Shown in pieces: positions 15,812 through 23,548 of a stretch of DNA of 30,186 nucleotides (within the stretch, counting starts at the first letter, position 1; each line of letters starts with the position of its first letter). The stretch is from an uncultured Oscillospiraceae bacterium (GTDB lineage: Bacteria > Bacillota > Clostridia > Oscillospirales > Oscillospiraceae). The notes under the pieces are model-generated. The model ran no database searches. It was not told where the DNA came from and worked only from the letters and a program-made list of their open reading frames with translations. Both the position numbers and the translations under genes were made by a program. The stretch lies in NCBI GenBank assembly GCA_934593275.1, contig CAKTQE010000022.1, forward strand, positions 1 through 30,186, read 5' to 3'.

Positions 15812-17680
15812 ATGACTAAAATCAACCTTTTGGGGGAACTGCCCCAGAACGCCCTGGAAGCCCTGAAAATCCTGGGGGAAGACCTGGGCTTTGAAGCAGG
15901 CCCCGACGGACTTCCCATCACCTGCTGCCGGGGGGAAGCCCTGGAAGTTCACTCGGATGGAAAACAGGTAGAACTGACCTGGTCCCGGCCTGTGGAGCTT
16001 TACAGAGGGCTGAGCCTGATCCCGCAGCCCTTGGAGCCGGTTCATATCTGCCAAAAGGCGGGCTTTCAGGAAGTGGGACCTATGTTCGACTGTTCCCGGA
16101 ACGCCGTTCTGACTCCGGAGACCATGCGGTTTTTCCTGCGGAAAATGGCCCTGATGGGCCTGAACCTGGGAATGCTCTATACGGAAGATACCTATGAGGT
16201 GCCGGAGCAGCCCTTTTTCGGCTACAAGCGGGGTCGGTATACCGCCCAGGAATTAAAGGCCCTGGACGATTACGCCTTTACCCTGGGCATTGAACTGTGT
16301 CCCTGCATCCAGACCCTGGGCCATCTGCGGGAGGTGCTGCGCTGGCCCGGCTTCCAGAAGTACAAGGAAAATGACGAGGTGCTGCTGGCGGACAGTGCGG
16401 AAACCTATACGCTGTTGGAGCAGATGATCCGGGCCGCCACCGCCCCCTACCGCTCTAAGAAAATCCATTTGGGCATGGACGAGGCCTTCGGCGTGGGCCT
16501 TGGAAAGCATTTGCAGCAGTTTGGCTATGAGGACCCCCACGCCATTATGGGCCGTCACCTGAAACGGGTGCTGGACATTACGGAAAAGCTGGGCCTGGAT
16601 GCCATGATGTGGAGCGACATGTACTTCCAGTTGGAGGGCAACGGCTACTATGAGTCCGGCGAACCCACCCAGGCCGCCAAAGACGCGGTAGATCCCCGGG
16701 CCACCCTGGTCTATTGGGACTACTACCACGATGACGTGGCATTTTATGAGGATATGCTGCGCAAGCACAAGCTGCTCTCCCCCAAGACCGCCTTTGCCGG
16801 AGGCCTGTGGAACTGGACCGGCCCGGCCATCGATTACCCCGTGGCCATTGCCAACACGGTCCCTGCTCTGGAAGCGGCCAGAAAATACCGGGTGCAGACC
16901 GTCCTGGCCACCATGTGGGGGGACGACGGGGCAGAAGCCAATCTGCTCTCCGCCCTGTTGGGGCTGCAGCTCTACGGAGAACTGACCTATGCCGAGCGTT
17001 ACGATGAAGCTGCTCTCCGCAGCCGCTTTGCCCGGTGCTGTGGGGCAAAGGCCCAGGCGTTCCTGGACATTAGCCTTTTAAACACCGTCCCCGGCATCGT
17101 CTCCACCACCCAGTACCCCAGCAATTTCCTGAAAATCATGTTCTACCAGGATCCCCTGGTTCAGCTGTTTGAGGAGGACACCAAGGACCTGGACATGTCC
17201 CGGCACTATGCCGCCCTGGTGGGCCTTTATGCCCGCCACGCCCAGGAAAACCCCGATTACGCCCTGCTCTTTGATTTCTTCGCCGCCCTGGCCCAGACCC
17301 TGGCCATGAAGTGCCGCTGGCATGAAAAGGCCGCCAAGGCCGTCCGCTCCGGGGACCGGGACACCGCCCTGGCCCTGGCCCAGGACATTGCCCCCACGGT
17401 GGAGGCCCTGGAAACCCTGCGCATCACCTGGCGAAAGCTTTGGGAAAGCACCAACCGGCCCCAGGGCTTCGAGGTCCTGGATGGCCGTATGGGCGCCATC
17501 TGGGCAAGACTCACCACCGCGGGAGAAAAAATGTCCGAATTCGCCCAAGGTCTCCGGCAGGATATCCCCGAACTCACCGAACGGACCCTGCCTTACCGCC
17601 GGAACCCGGACAACTCCTTCCAGTGGACCAATACCATGTGGGAAATCACCACCGCCAGCAAAATCGATTTTATCATCTGA
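15812..17680 (+). CDS. Cytoplasmic family GH20 beta-N-acetylhexosaminidase (GH20C-like)
   Basis: This 622-residue enzyme has no signal peptide. The catalytic pair D223-E224 lies in KIHLGMDEAFGVGLGKH, and other GH20 marks include LMGLNLGMLYTEDTYEV, CIQTLGHLREVLRWP, MMWSDMY and TMWGDDGAE. Length and motifs match the intracellular GH20C enzyme of Streptococcus pneumoniae (about 627 residues), which releases terminal GlcNAc or GalNAc. The start at 15812 is set by TAGGAGGAA seven bases upstream, and a TTG at 15794 has no such site. It probably trims oligosaccharides brought in by the ABC system, such as host mucin, N-glycan or milk glycan fragments. The exact linkage is unknown. Confidence 0.88.
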   Translation: MTKINLLGELPQNALEALKILGEDLGFEAGPDGLPITCCRGEALEVHSDGKQVELTWSRPVELYRGLSLIPQPLEPVHICQKAGFQEVGPMFDCSRNAVLTPETMRFFLRKMALMGLNLGMLYTEDTYEVPEQPFFGYKRGRYTAQELKALDDYAFTLGIELCPCIQTLGHLREVLRWPGFQKYKENDEVLLADSAETYTLLEQMIRAATAPYRSKKIHLGMDEAFGVGLGKHLQQFGYEDPHAIMGRHLKRVLDITEKLGLDAMMWSDMYFQLEGNGYYESGEPTQAAKDAVDPRATLVYWDYYHDDVAFYEDMLRKHKLLSPKTAFAGGLWNWTGPAIDYPVAIANTVPALEAARKYRVQTVLATMWGDDGAEANLLSALLGLQLYGELTYAERYDEAALRSRFARCCGAKAQAFLDISLLNTVPGIVSTTQYPSNFLKIMFYQDPLVQLFEEDTKDLDMSRHYAALVGLYARHAQENPDYALLFDFFAALAQTLAMKCRWHEKAAKAVRSGDRDTALALAQDIAPTVEALETLRITWRKLWESTNRPQGFEVLDGRMGAIWARLTTAGEKMSEFAQGLRQDIPELTERTLPYRRNPDNSFQWTNTMWEITTASKIDFII

Positions 17681-17684
17681 CCGC

Positions 17685-17714
17685 AAAAAGCTTCCCCGAC
17701 TGGGGAAGCTTTTT
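17685..17714. terminator. Strong bidirectional intrinsic terminator after the GH20 gene
   Basis: AAAAAGCTTCCCC and GGGGAAGCTTTTT form a perfect 13-bp stem with loop GACT and end in T on either strand. A near copy (AGCTTCCCCAGTGGGGAAGC followed by TTTT) occurs at 18052-18075 with no gene next to it. Confidence 0.9.
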
Positions 17715-17761
17715 ACGTTGCACAACCAACAGACGCAGAGGGAATCACACCGGGTCTTGCT

Positions 17762-18158
17762 GTAGGGAACGGCCTATGTGCCGTTCCGTTACGTTGCGAA
17801 TACAACTCCTGTGGACAAAACAAAACCGCCCCCCGATGATGTCATTCCGAGCGTAGTGAAACGGAGTCGAGGAATCTTCCCAAGTAGCTGGTTTTATCTT
17901 GTGGTAGTTCATCGTACCACGTAGTGGATTCCTCCACTCCGCTTGCGCTGCGGTCGGAATGACATATGGGGGACGTTTGTACGGATTCGCCCATTGTTTC
18001 TGGAATGTTTCAGGCTGCCCCGCTGCCTCATCAGTCAGGGCTACGCCCTGCCAGCTTCCCCAGTGGGGAAGCTTTTGTACCGTGCTTTGAGGTGCTGGGC
18101 TTTATTGGAAACGGGTCCGTCCTTTCACGTGCGGAACGGCACATAGGCCGTTCCCTAC
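17762..18158. repeat. Inverted repeat pair bounding a gene-free repeat block
   Basis: A 27-bp unit at 17762-17788 (core GGAACGGCCTATGTGCCGTT) recurs exactly as its reverse complement at 18132-18158. Each unit is itself a small hairpin (GGAACGGC/GCCGTTCC). Between them lie the palindrome at 17840-17964 and the second AGCTTCCCC hairpin at 18052. I see no reading frame with homology in 17715-18310. Confidence 0.8.
17840..17964. repeat. 125-bp palindromic intergenic repeat (TGTCATTCCGA...CGGAATGACA type)
   Basis: The left arm TGTCATTCCGAGCGTAGTGA with ACGGAGTCGAGGAATC is matched on the right by the complement of TGTCATTCCGACCGCAGCGC with AAGCGGAGTGGAGGAATC. The loop of about 45 bp lacks symmetry. 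Similar TGTCATTCCGA repeats are scattered in many bacterial genomes. The origin and function are not known. Confidence 0.8.
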
Positions 18159-18266
18159 GGTTTCGCTGGTGGGTGGGCGTTTTCAACCGAGGGATTCTAA
18201 ATGAGGGGCGGCGTGTTCTATTGTCGGAGCAGCGAATGCAAAGGCAAAACGTCCGTCCCCTCAAAA

Positions 18267-18297
18267 ATTGTCAATTGTCAATTGTCCATTGTCAATT
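18267..18297. repeat. Heptamer tandem repeat (ATTGTCA), locus A
   Basis: ATTGTCA, ATTGTCA, ATTGTCC, ATTGTCA, ATT in direct tandem. It is preceded by GTCCGTCCCC, a context shared with locus B at 25389. The same heptamer family also occurs at 29953, inverted. Confidence 0.85.
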
Positions 18298-18310
18298 TTC
18301 CCCGCCGCTT

Positions 18311-19672
18311 CTACAGCCTGAAATCTTCCAGTGCCTGTTGCAGCATTTCCTCGTCCACTGCCGAATAATTGATGACCAGACTTTTGTCGCTTTCCGGGGT
18401 GGGGGTCTGGTAGAAGCTGCTGAGCAGATGGACTTTCAGGCCCTGGGCGGCGAATTTCTTTGCCAGAGCGGGGCCGGACAGGGGAGAGTCTACTTGCAGC
18501 AGAAAGTGGAGACCCGCGTCCTGTTCCAGGATGGTGAACCGGTCTGCCGCGGGGCAGTGTTCCAGGGCGGCAATGACCCGGTTGCGGCGGGCGCGGTAGA
18601 ATTTGCGCATCCGGTTGATGTGCTTTTCAAAGTAGCCCCGGTCTAAAAACCGGGCCAGGGTGTACTGCTCAAAGCTGGGGACGGTGCAGCCGTAAAAACC
18701 CAGCTGCTGCCGGAATTTTTCCATCAGAGCCGGGGGCAGCACCATATAGCTGATACGGATGGAGGGGGCCAGGGTTTTGGAAAAGGTGTTCATATAAATT
18801 ACCCGGTCCGGGTCCATGGTCTGCATGGCAGGCAGTGGCCGTCCACGGAAGCGGAACTCCGTATCGTAGTCGTCCTCAATGATCCAGCCGTTTTTGCTTC
18901 TGGCCCAGTCCAATAAGGCTCGACGCCGCTGCAACGGCGTGACCAGACCGGTGGGGAAGTGGTGGGAGGGGGAGATGTGGAGAACCTGGGCATCCCCCAG
19001 ACACTCCGGGCGAATGCCCTGGTCATCCATGGGAATGGGCAGACACCGGACTCCACCGGCCCGGTAGATTTTGCCGATTTTCCCGTAGCCGGGGTCCTCC
19101 ACCCCGTAAACCTTGTCCTGGCCCAGCAGCTGTAACAAAAGGTTATACAAAAAGTCCGTACCCGCGCCGACCAGAATGCAGTCCGGGTCCACGGATAACC
19201 CCCGAAAATCCTCCAGATTCCGAGTAATGGCCTGCCGCAGTTCCCAGGCCCCCTGGGCATGGAGGGGCAGCAAAAGCTGCTCGCCGTAGTCCAGAATGAC
19301 CTCCCGCTGCAGCCGGATCCATACGGAAAAGGGAAACTGCCCGGTGCCGTTACCCGTCAGGTCTGCCTTGGGCGGTTCTTCGGAAAGGGCTACAGGATGG
19401 GGGGCGGCGGGTTTTCGGCTGAGGGGCCGCTGCACCGCCTCCACATAAAAGCCGGAACGCTCCCGGGAGACGATATATCCCTCCTCCAACAGCTGGCCAT
19501 AGGCCCCCTCTACGGTGGTTTTCCCCACCTCCAGGTTGGCGGCCAAGGCCCGCTTGGAGGGCAGCTTTTCCCCGGGCTGCAAGGCCCCGGAGAGAATGTC
19601 CTCCCGGATGGCCCGGTAGAGGGATTCATACAGCGGCAGTCCCGGGCATTTTTTCAATTCATAGGTCCGCAT
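18311..19672 (-). CDS. MocR/PdxR-type transcriptional regulator (GntR HTH plus aminotransferase domain)
   Basis: This 453-residue cytoplasmic regulator has a GntR winged helix at about 10-78 (LPLYESLYRAIREDILSG, LPSKRALAANLEVGKTTV, EEGYIVSRERSGFYV). A linker leads to a class I aminotransferase-like domain with the PLP lysine K299 in MNTFSKTLAPSIRISYM, plus IIEDDYDTEFRFRG. Such regulators use PLP as effector and often control vitamin B6 synthesis or neighbouring transport genes. No pdx gene is in the window. It sits 19 bp downstream of the P-type ATPase gene on the same strand, with AAAGGCGG as ribosome binding site, so it is probably co-transcribed with it. Confidence 0.92.
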   Translation of the reverse strand: MRTYELKKCPGLPLYESLYRAIREDILSGALQPGEKLPSKRALAANLEVGKTTVEGAYGQLLEEGYIVSRERSGFYVEAVQRPLSRKPAAPHPVALSEEPPKADLTGNGTGQFPFSVWIRLQREVILDYGEQLLLPLHAQGAWELRQAITRNLEDFRGLSVDPDCILVGAGTDFLYNLLLQLLGQDKVYGVEDPGYGKIGKIYRAGGVRCLPIPMDDQGIRPECLGDAQVLHISPSHHFPTGLVTPLQRRRALLDWARSKNGWIIEDDYDTEFRFRGRPLPAMQTMDPDRVIYMNTFSKTLAPSIRISYMVLPPALMEKFRQQLGFYGCTVPSFEQYTLARFLDRGYFEKHINRMRKFYRARRNRVIAALEHCPAADRFTILEQDAGLHFLLQVDSPLSGPALAKKFAAQGLKVHLLSSFYQTPTPESDKSLVINYSAVDEEMLQQALEDFRL

Positions 19673-19691
19673 GGGATACCGCCTTTCGTTG

Positions 19692-22100
19692 TTACGTCAG
19701 GGGTTGCTTCTTCTGGAATGGCCGCCGGGACCAGATGTGTTTGCACCGGGCGACAAAGGCCATCCGGGCTTTTTCCATCCAGTCAAAGACACGCTGGATG
19801 GAGAAGAACACCGTGGGGGTCATCACCAGCAATGTAAACATCACCAGCCGCACTTCGCTGGTCCAGGTCCGCAAATCCAGAATATCCCCCAGCAGGGTAA
19901 AGCACAGGACAATGCCGGAGGCCATGGCCCACCAGAGAATGCCCCGGAACCAGTTGCAGGGTTTGCAGATCTGATACAGCACCAGCATCCCCACAAAGGA
20001 CAGAATGGCCGCGCAGATGGTGGAAACCTCCTCCTTGGGAAGACTGAATACGGACATGAACATCTGGCACAGCAGCACCACAAAAACGTTGGTCAGACCG
20101 CCGGGGAAAGCCCGGCGCAGCACCTCCGGCAGGAACCGGCCCTTGATGCGGTCATATTTTGGCTCAAAGGTCAGAATGAACGAGGGAATACCGATGGTCA
20201 TGGCGGAAATCACCGACAGGTGAATAGGCTCCAAAGGATAGGGCCACACGGTAAAAAGACTGATAATGGACAAAAACAGGGAAAAAATGTTCTTCACCAG
20301 GAATAAGGACGCGGCCCGCTGGATGTTGTTGATGACCCGTCGGCCCTCGTTGACCACTCCCGGCATGGCGGAAAAATCCGAGTCCAGCAGCACAAGACTT
20401 GCCAGCTGACTGGCAGCCTGGGCACCGCTGGCCATGGCCACGGCGCAGTCCGCCTGTTTCATGGCCAAAAGGTCGTTGACACCGTCACCGGTCATGGCCA
20501 CGGTGTGCTTTTTCTTTTGCAGGGCCTCGATCAAATCCTTTTTCTGCTGGGGGGTCACCCGGCCAAAGACCGTATAGCGGATGGCTGCCTCCCGCAGCTG
20601 CTCCGGGGTTTTCAGGGCGGAGGCATCTACATACTGTTCGCTCTCCGGGATCCCCGCCTGCTGGGCGATCATGCTGACGGTGGCCGGATTGTCACCGGAA
20701 ATGACTTTCACGGTCACGCCCTGCTGGGCAAAATAGGCAAAGGTCTCTTTGGCGTTGGGCCGCAGCTTGCCGGTAAGCAGCACCAGGGCAATGGGGGTCA
20801 CTTTCTCCCCATCCAGTTTCCCTGGGGACAGCGGCCCGGCATATTGGGCCGCCAGCAGCACCCGGTAGCCCTTGGCGGTCCAGTCAGAAATGTTCCACAC
20901 ATCTTCCCGGTCTCCCAAGAGAAACTCCGGCGCGCCCACTACAAAGCTGCCCGCCTCGGCAAATTCACAGCCGCTCCACTTGTATTCCGAGGAGAACGGC
21001 ACCCGGTTGACACAAACAAGGTCGCTTTTCCCCTGAAACAGTTCCGCCATGGCCTTGGCGGTGGCGTTGTCCGGGGGGACGGCACCGTACATGGCGGTGA
21101 GAATGTCCTCCAATTCCTCCGGCAAAAGGTCTCCCAAAGGAATCAGGTTTTCCACTTCCATATCCGGCTCCGTAATGGTGCCGGTTTTGTCCACGCACAG
21201 CACATCCACCCGTGCCAGGGCCTCAATGCTGTTCATATCCTGCACCAGCACCCGCTGACGGCTGAGTTTCTGGGCGGACACCGCCAGAGCCACGCTGGTC
21301 AGCAGATACAGCCCCTCGGGGATCATGCCGATCAGGGCGGCCACGGTGCCCTCGGTGCTTTGCTGTAAGCCCAGATGCAGCACCGTGTATTCCTGGTGGA
21401 ACAAAATGCAGCCCACAGGCACCAGGGCAATGCCCAGAAACAGAATGAGCCTGTCCAAAGACCGGGTCATTTCCGTTTTCTTGGCCTGGGGATTGTGTTT
21501 GGCCTCCTGGGCAAGCTTGGCGGCGAAGCAATGCTCGCCCACCTCCGTCAGTTCCGCCCGGCCCCGGCCCGCCAGGACGATGCTGCCGGAATGTACCGCG
21601 TCTCCGGGATTTTTTTCCACGCTGTCCTCCTCGCCGGTCAGGAGGGATTCATCCACAAACAGGGTGCCAAAGCGCAGAATGCCGTCGGCGCAGATCTGGT
21701 CGCCCTGGGTAAATTCCGCCAGGTCTCCCGGAAGAATCTCTTCCGGGGAAACCTCTGTAAGATTTCCGTCCCGCAGGACCTTTACAGGCTTTCTGGCAAG
21801 CAGAGACAGCTGCTCCACTGCCCGCTTGGCCCGGATCTCCTGGAAAATGCCGATGACCGTATTGACGATCACCACCCCCAGGAAGCCCATATTCATAACG
21901 GAACTGCGGCCGATCAGCAGCAGCACCGCCAGCACCAGAAACACCAGGTTGAAAAAGGTGAAGCAGTGCCGGAGAATGATTTCTTTATCGCTTTTCCCCG
22001 TCTGAACGCCGGTTCCGGCCCCCAGGCCCTGGGAAAGCAGTTCCTCTGCCTGGGCAGAGGTGAGTCCCTGCGGGGGGAGTGCGGGTTTCGTTTCCTCCAT
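19692..22100 (-). CDS. Cation-transporting P-type ATPase, CtpE-like (possible calcium transport)
   Basis: The 802-residue membrane pump has all core motifs: actuator LLTGEED (TGE 155-157), phosphorylation site CVDKTGTIT (D304), SGDNPATV, and hinge TGDGVND (537-543). The M4 motif MIPEGLYLLTSVALAVS, with RQRVLVQDMNSIEALARVDV after it, resembles the mycobacterial CtpE group, for which calcium uptake has been reported. It is unlike the CPC motif of copper/zinc pumps. There is no N-terminal metal-binding domain. About ten membrane segments can be seen, six after the hinge. The cation assignment is by motif resemblance only. It lies 29 bp after the thiamine pyrophosphokinase gene in the same transcript. 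Confidence 0.85.
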   Translation of the reverse strand: MEETKPALPPQGLTSAQAEELLSQGLGAGTGVQTGKSDKEIILRHCFTFFNLVFLVLAVLLLIGRSSVMNMGFLGVVIVNTVIGIFQEIRAKRAVEQLSLLARKPVKVLRDGNLTEVSPEEILPGDLAEFTQGDQICADGILRFGTLFVDESLLTGEEDSVEKNPGDAVHSGSIVLAGRGRAELTEVGEHCFAAKLAQEAKHNPQAKKTEMTRSLDRLILFLGIALVPVGCILFHQEYTVLHLGLQQSTEGTVAALIGMIPEGLYLLTSVALAVSAQKLSRQRVLVQDMNSIEALARVDVLCVDKTGTITEPDMEVENLIPLGDLLPEELEDILTAMYGAVPPDNATAKAMAELFQGKSDLVCVNRVPFSSEYKWSGCEFAEAGSFVVGAPEFLLGDREDVWNISDWTAKGYRVLLAAQYAGPLSPGKLDGEKVTPIALVLLTGKLRPNAKETFAYFAQQGVTVKVISGDNPATVSMIAQQAGIPESEQYVDASALKTPEQLREAAIRYTVFGRVTPQQKKDLIEALQKKKHTVAMTGDGVNDLLAMKQADCAVAMASGAQAASQLASLVLLDSDFSAMPGVVNEGRRVINNIQRAASLFLVKNIFSLFLSIISLFTVWPYPLEPIHLSVISAMTIGIPSFILTFEPKYDRIKGRFLPEVLRRAFPGGLTNVFVVLLCQMFMSVFSLPKEEVSTICAAILSFVGMLVLYQICKPCNWFRGILWWAMASGIVLCFTLLGDILDLRTWTSEVRLVMFTLLVMTPTVFFSIQRVFDWMEKARMAFVARCKHIWSRRPFQKKQPLT

Positions 22101-22129
22101 GGTTGTCGCTTCCTCTCTTTATCCTCTCT

Positions 22130-22762
22130 TTATATATACTCCGGCAGCCCTGCGGCTCTGCGCCACAGGATCAAAAGGCTGCCCTCTTCTACGGTAACAG
22201 TGGCGGGGGAATCGGTAAAATGATTACTGACCCCTAGGGGAAAACCGCTGGTAAGAGTGCCGCTTTCCAGGGTGTAGTAAAGCCCCCGGATGTTCACACC
22301 CTGGGCATCCTTGCCCATGCAGAATACGGAGATGTCCCCCTCTTTCCCTCCTGGGAACCGGAGACCGCCGTTTTTGATCACCGTGGCGCAGAATTGCTTC
22401 CCCACCAGAATGCCCCGGGCCTCCCGGTCAGCCAGAAAGGACAGCAGTTGATAGTTGGCCACCGTATGGTCCAGCCGCTCCCCGTCCATGGCCCCGTAGA
22501 GAAGAAAACGCTTGAATCCCCGGGCCAGCCCTAACTTCACGGCCAGCATACTGTCTGTGTCGTCCTTTTCCACCGGAAAGACCTCTGCCCCCTGGGGGAC
22601 ATAGTGGAGGGAATCAAAGTCCCCGATAATGGCCTGAGGGTGTAACCCCAGAGCCTGGGTATACCGCAGCCCCCCATCGGCGGCAATCACCAGCTCCCGC
22701 CCCGTCAAAGGCACCAGAAGCCCATCAAAGCCCGCCGCACAAAAAATCACACACTGTTCCAT
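22130..22762 (-). CDS. thiN: Thiamine pyrophosphokinase
   Basis: This 210-residue cytoplasmic enzyme transfers pyrophosphate from ATP to thiamine, giving the cofactor TPP. The family marks are ELVIAADGGLRYTQALG, AIIGDFDSL, VEKDDTDSMLAVKLGL and YGAMDGERLDHTVANYQLL, with the acidic metal site in GDFDS and DDTDS. The C-terminal thiamine-binding part has the LESGTLTSGFPLGVSNHF pattern. ACAAGGAGCG precedes the ATG. It is the first gene of a minus-strand transcript with the P-type ATPase and the MocR-type regulator. No thiamine riboswitch is seen upstream, and 22763-22847 shows no convincing promoter to me. Confidence 0.94.
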   Translation of the reverse strand: MEQCVIFCAAGFDGLLVPLTGRELVIAADGGLRYTQALGLHPQAIIGDFDSLHYVPQGAEVFPVEKDDTDSMLAVKLGLARGFKRFLLYGAMDGERLDHTVANYQLLSFLADREARGILVGKQFCATVIKNGGLRFPGGKEGDISVFCMGKDAQGVNIRGLYYTLESGTLTSGFPLGVSNHFTDSPATVTVEEGSLLILWRRAAGLPEYI

Positions 22763-22847
22763 GTGTTCGCTCCTTGTATGTTATTACATTTTAGTCTACC
22801 ACATTTTTCCTAAAAGAAATACTGACAAAATGTAAACAACGTTGTAT

Positions 22848-22895
22848 TTTAAAAAAACCGCCGAAGGCATCCCATCAAAAAGGGGCCTTCGGCGG
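22848..22895 (-). terminator. Intrinsic terminator of the flavodoxin gene
   Basis: On the minus strand CCGCCGAAGGC and GCCTTCGGCGG (plus-strand 22858-22868 and 22885-22895) form an 11-bp stem followed by a long T run (A run at 22851-22857 on the plus strand). It ends transcription from the flavodoxin gene just upstream of the thiN start region. Confidence 0.9.
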
Positions 22896-22906
22896 GGTGA
22901 AATTCG

Positions 22907-23413
22907 TTAAAGTGCCAGCACCGTCTGCCGCAGCTGCTCCAAATCTGCCTGGTCCGGGTGGGACAGGGCGCGGTCGAAGTTTGCGATGAGGGCATCTAAG
23001 TTCTGGGGGTGTTCCGGTTGGGCTTTCATGCGGAGATACCGGTCTTTCACGGCCTGGGGCATTTTGCCCTGGCACATGAATGTTCCGAGAATCTGATTGC
23101 TGCCATCCACCGCACTTCGGACGGCACCCAGCACCTTTTCAAAATAGGCGGGGCTTTCTCCAAAGCCCGCGGTGCCGAAGAGAAACACCTTTTTGTTCCG
23201 CAATTGCCGCAGCAGTGCCAGGGTATTCTGGTCCGCGTTTCCTTTGTCGGTCCAGAAGCCTACATAGACGGTGGGAGAGGTGGGGATTTCCCGGTTCCAG
23301 GGTCCAAAATAGGCGCAGCCCTCCTGGGGGAGGGTATTGTGGATGGTTTCGGCCAGGCGTTTTGTATTGCCGGTGGCACTGGAAAAGATAATGGAATAGG
23401 GTTCTTGCTCCAT
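22907..23413 (-). CDS. Flavodoxin-family protein
   Basis: This 168-residue protein starts with YSIIFSSATGNTKRLAETI, the FMN phosphate-binding loop of flavodoxins, followed by YVGFWTDKGNAD and KVFLFGTAGFG. The later signature GTFMCQGKMPQAVKDRY and NFDRALSHPDQADL is typical of a flavodoxin group common in gut Clostridia. It is probably a small cytoplasmic electron carrier, and the partner is unknown. A link to the BilS flavodoxin of bilirubin reduction is possible but cannot be shown, and no BilR-like reductase is in the window. The ATG at 23413 follows CAAGGAGATG. The longer frame to 23443 would start inside the promoter. It is transcribed alone. Confidence 0.88.
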   Translation of the reverse strand: MEQEPYSIIFSSATGNTKRLAETIHNTLPQEGCAYFGPWNREIPTSPTVYVGFWTDKGNADQNTLALLRQLRNKKVFLFGTAGFGESPAYFEKVLGAVRSAVDGSNQILGTFMCQGKMPQAVKDRYLRMKAQPEHPQNLDALIANFDRALSHPDQADLEQLRQTVLAL

Positions 23414-23442
23414 GGAATCATCTCCTTGATCATTATAAAGCA

Positions 23443-23471
23443 AATATATCCGGGAAAACCGGCGTTGTCAA
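23443..23471 (-). promoter_or_regulatory. Promoter of the flavodoxin gene
   Basis: On the minus strand TTGACA (23471-23466) and TATATT (23448-23443) are separated by exactly 17 bp. It is divergent from the promoter at 23492, with 20 bp between the two -35 boxes. Confidence 0.8.
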
Positions 23472-23491
23472 CCCTTTTCGGTGAAAACTCG

Positions 23492-23520
23492 TTGACTTTT
23501 GGATAGTCCTGGGCTATGAT
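23492..23520 (+). promoter_or_regulatory. Promoter of the SAM hydroxide adenosyltransferase/ECF operon
   Basis: TTGACT (23492-23497), a 17-bp spacer, then TATGAT (23515-23520). The ribosome binding site AAGGAGG at 23533 and the ATG at 23549 follow, so the leader is short and holds no riboswitch. Confidence 0.82.
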
Positions 23521-23548
23521 AGACTCTGCAAAGAAGGAGGTATTTTTT

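Noticed and set aside
18267..18297. Possible CRISPR array
   Set aside because: The units are contiguous 7-mers with no spacers, and no cas gene is in the window.
17966..18646. Plus-strand frame of 226 codons starting in the repeat island
   Set aside because: It begins in repeats, crosses the heptamer array and continues antisense to the MocR-type gene. There is no homology.
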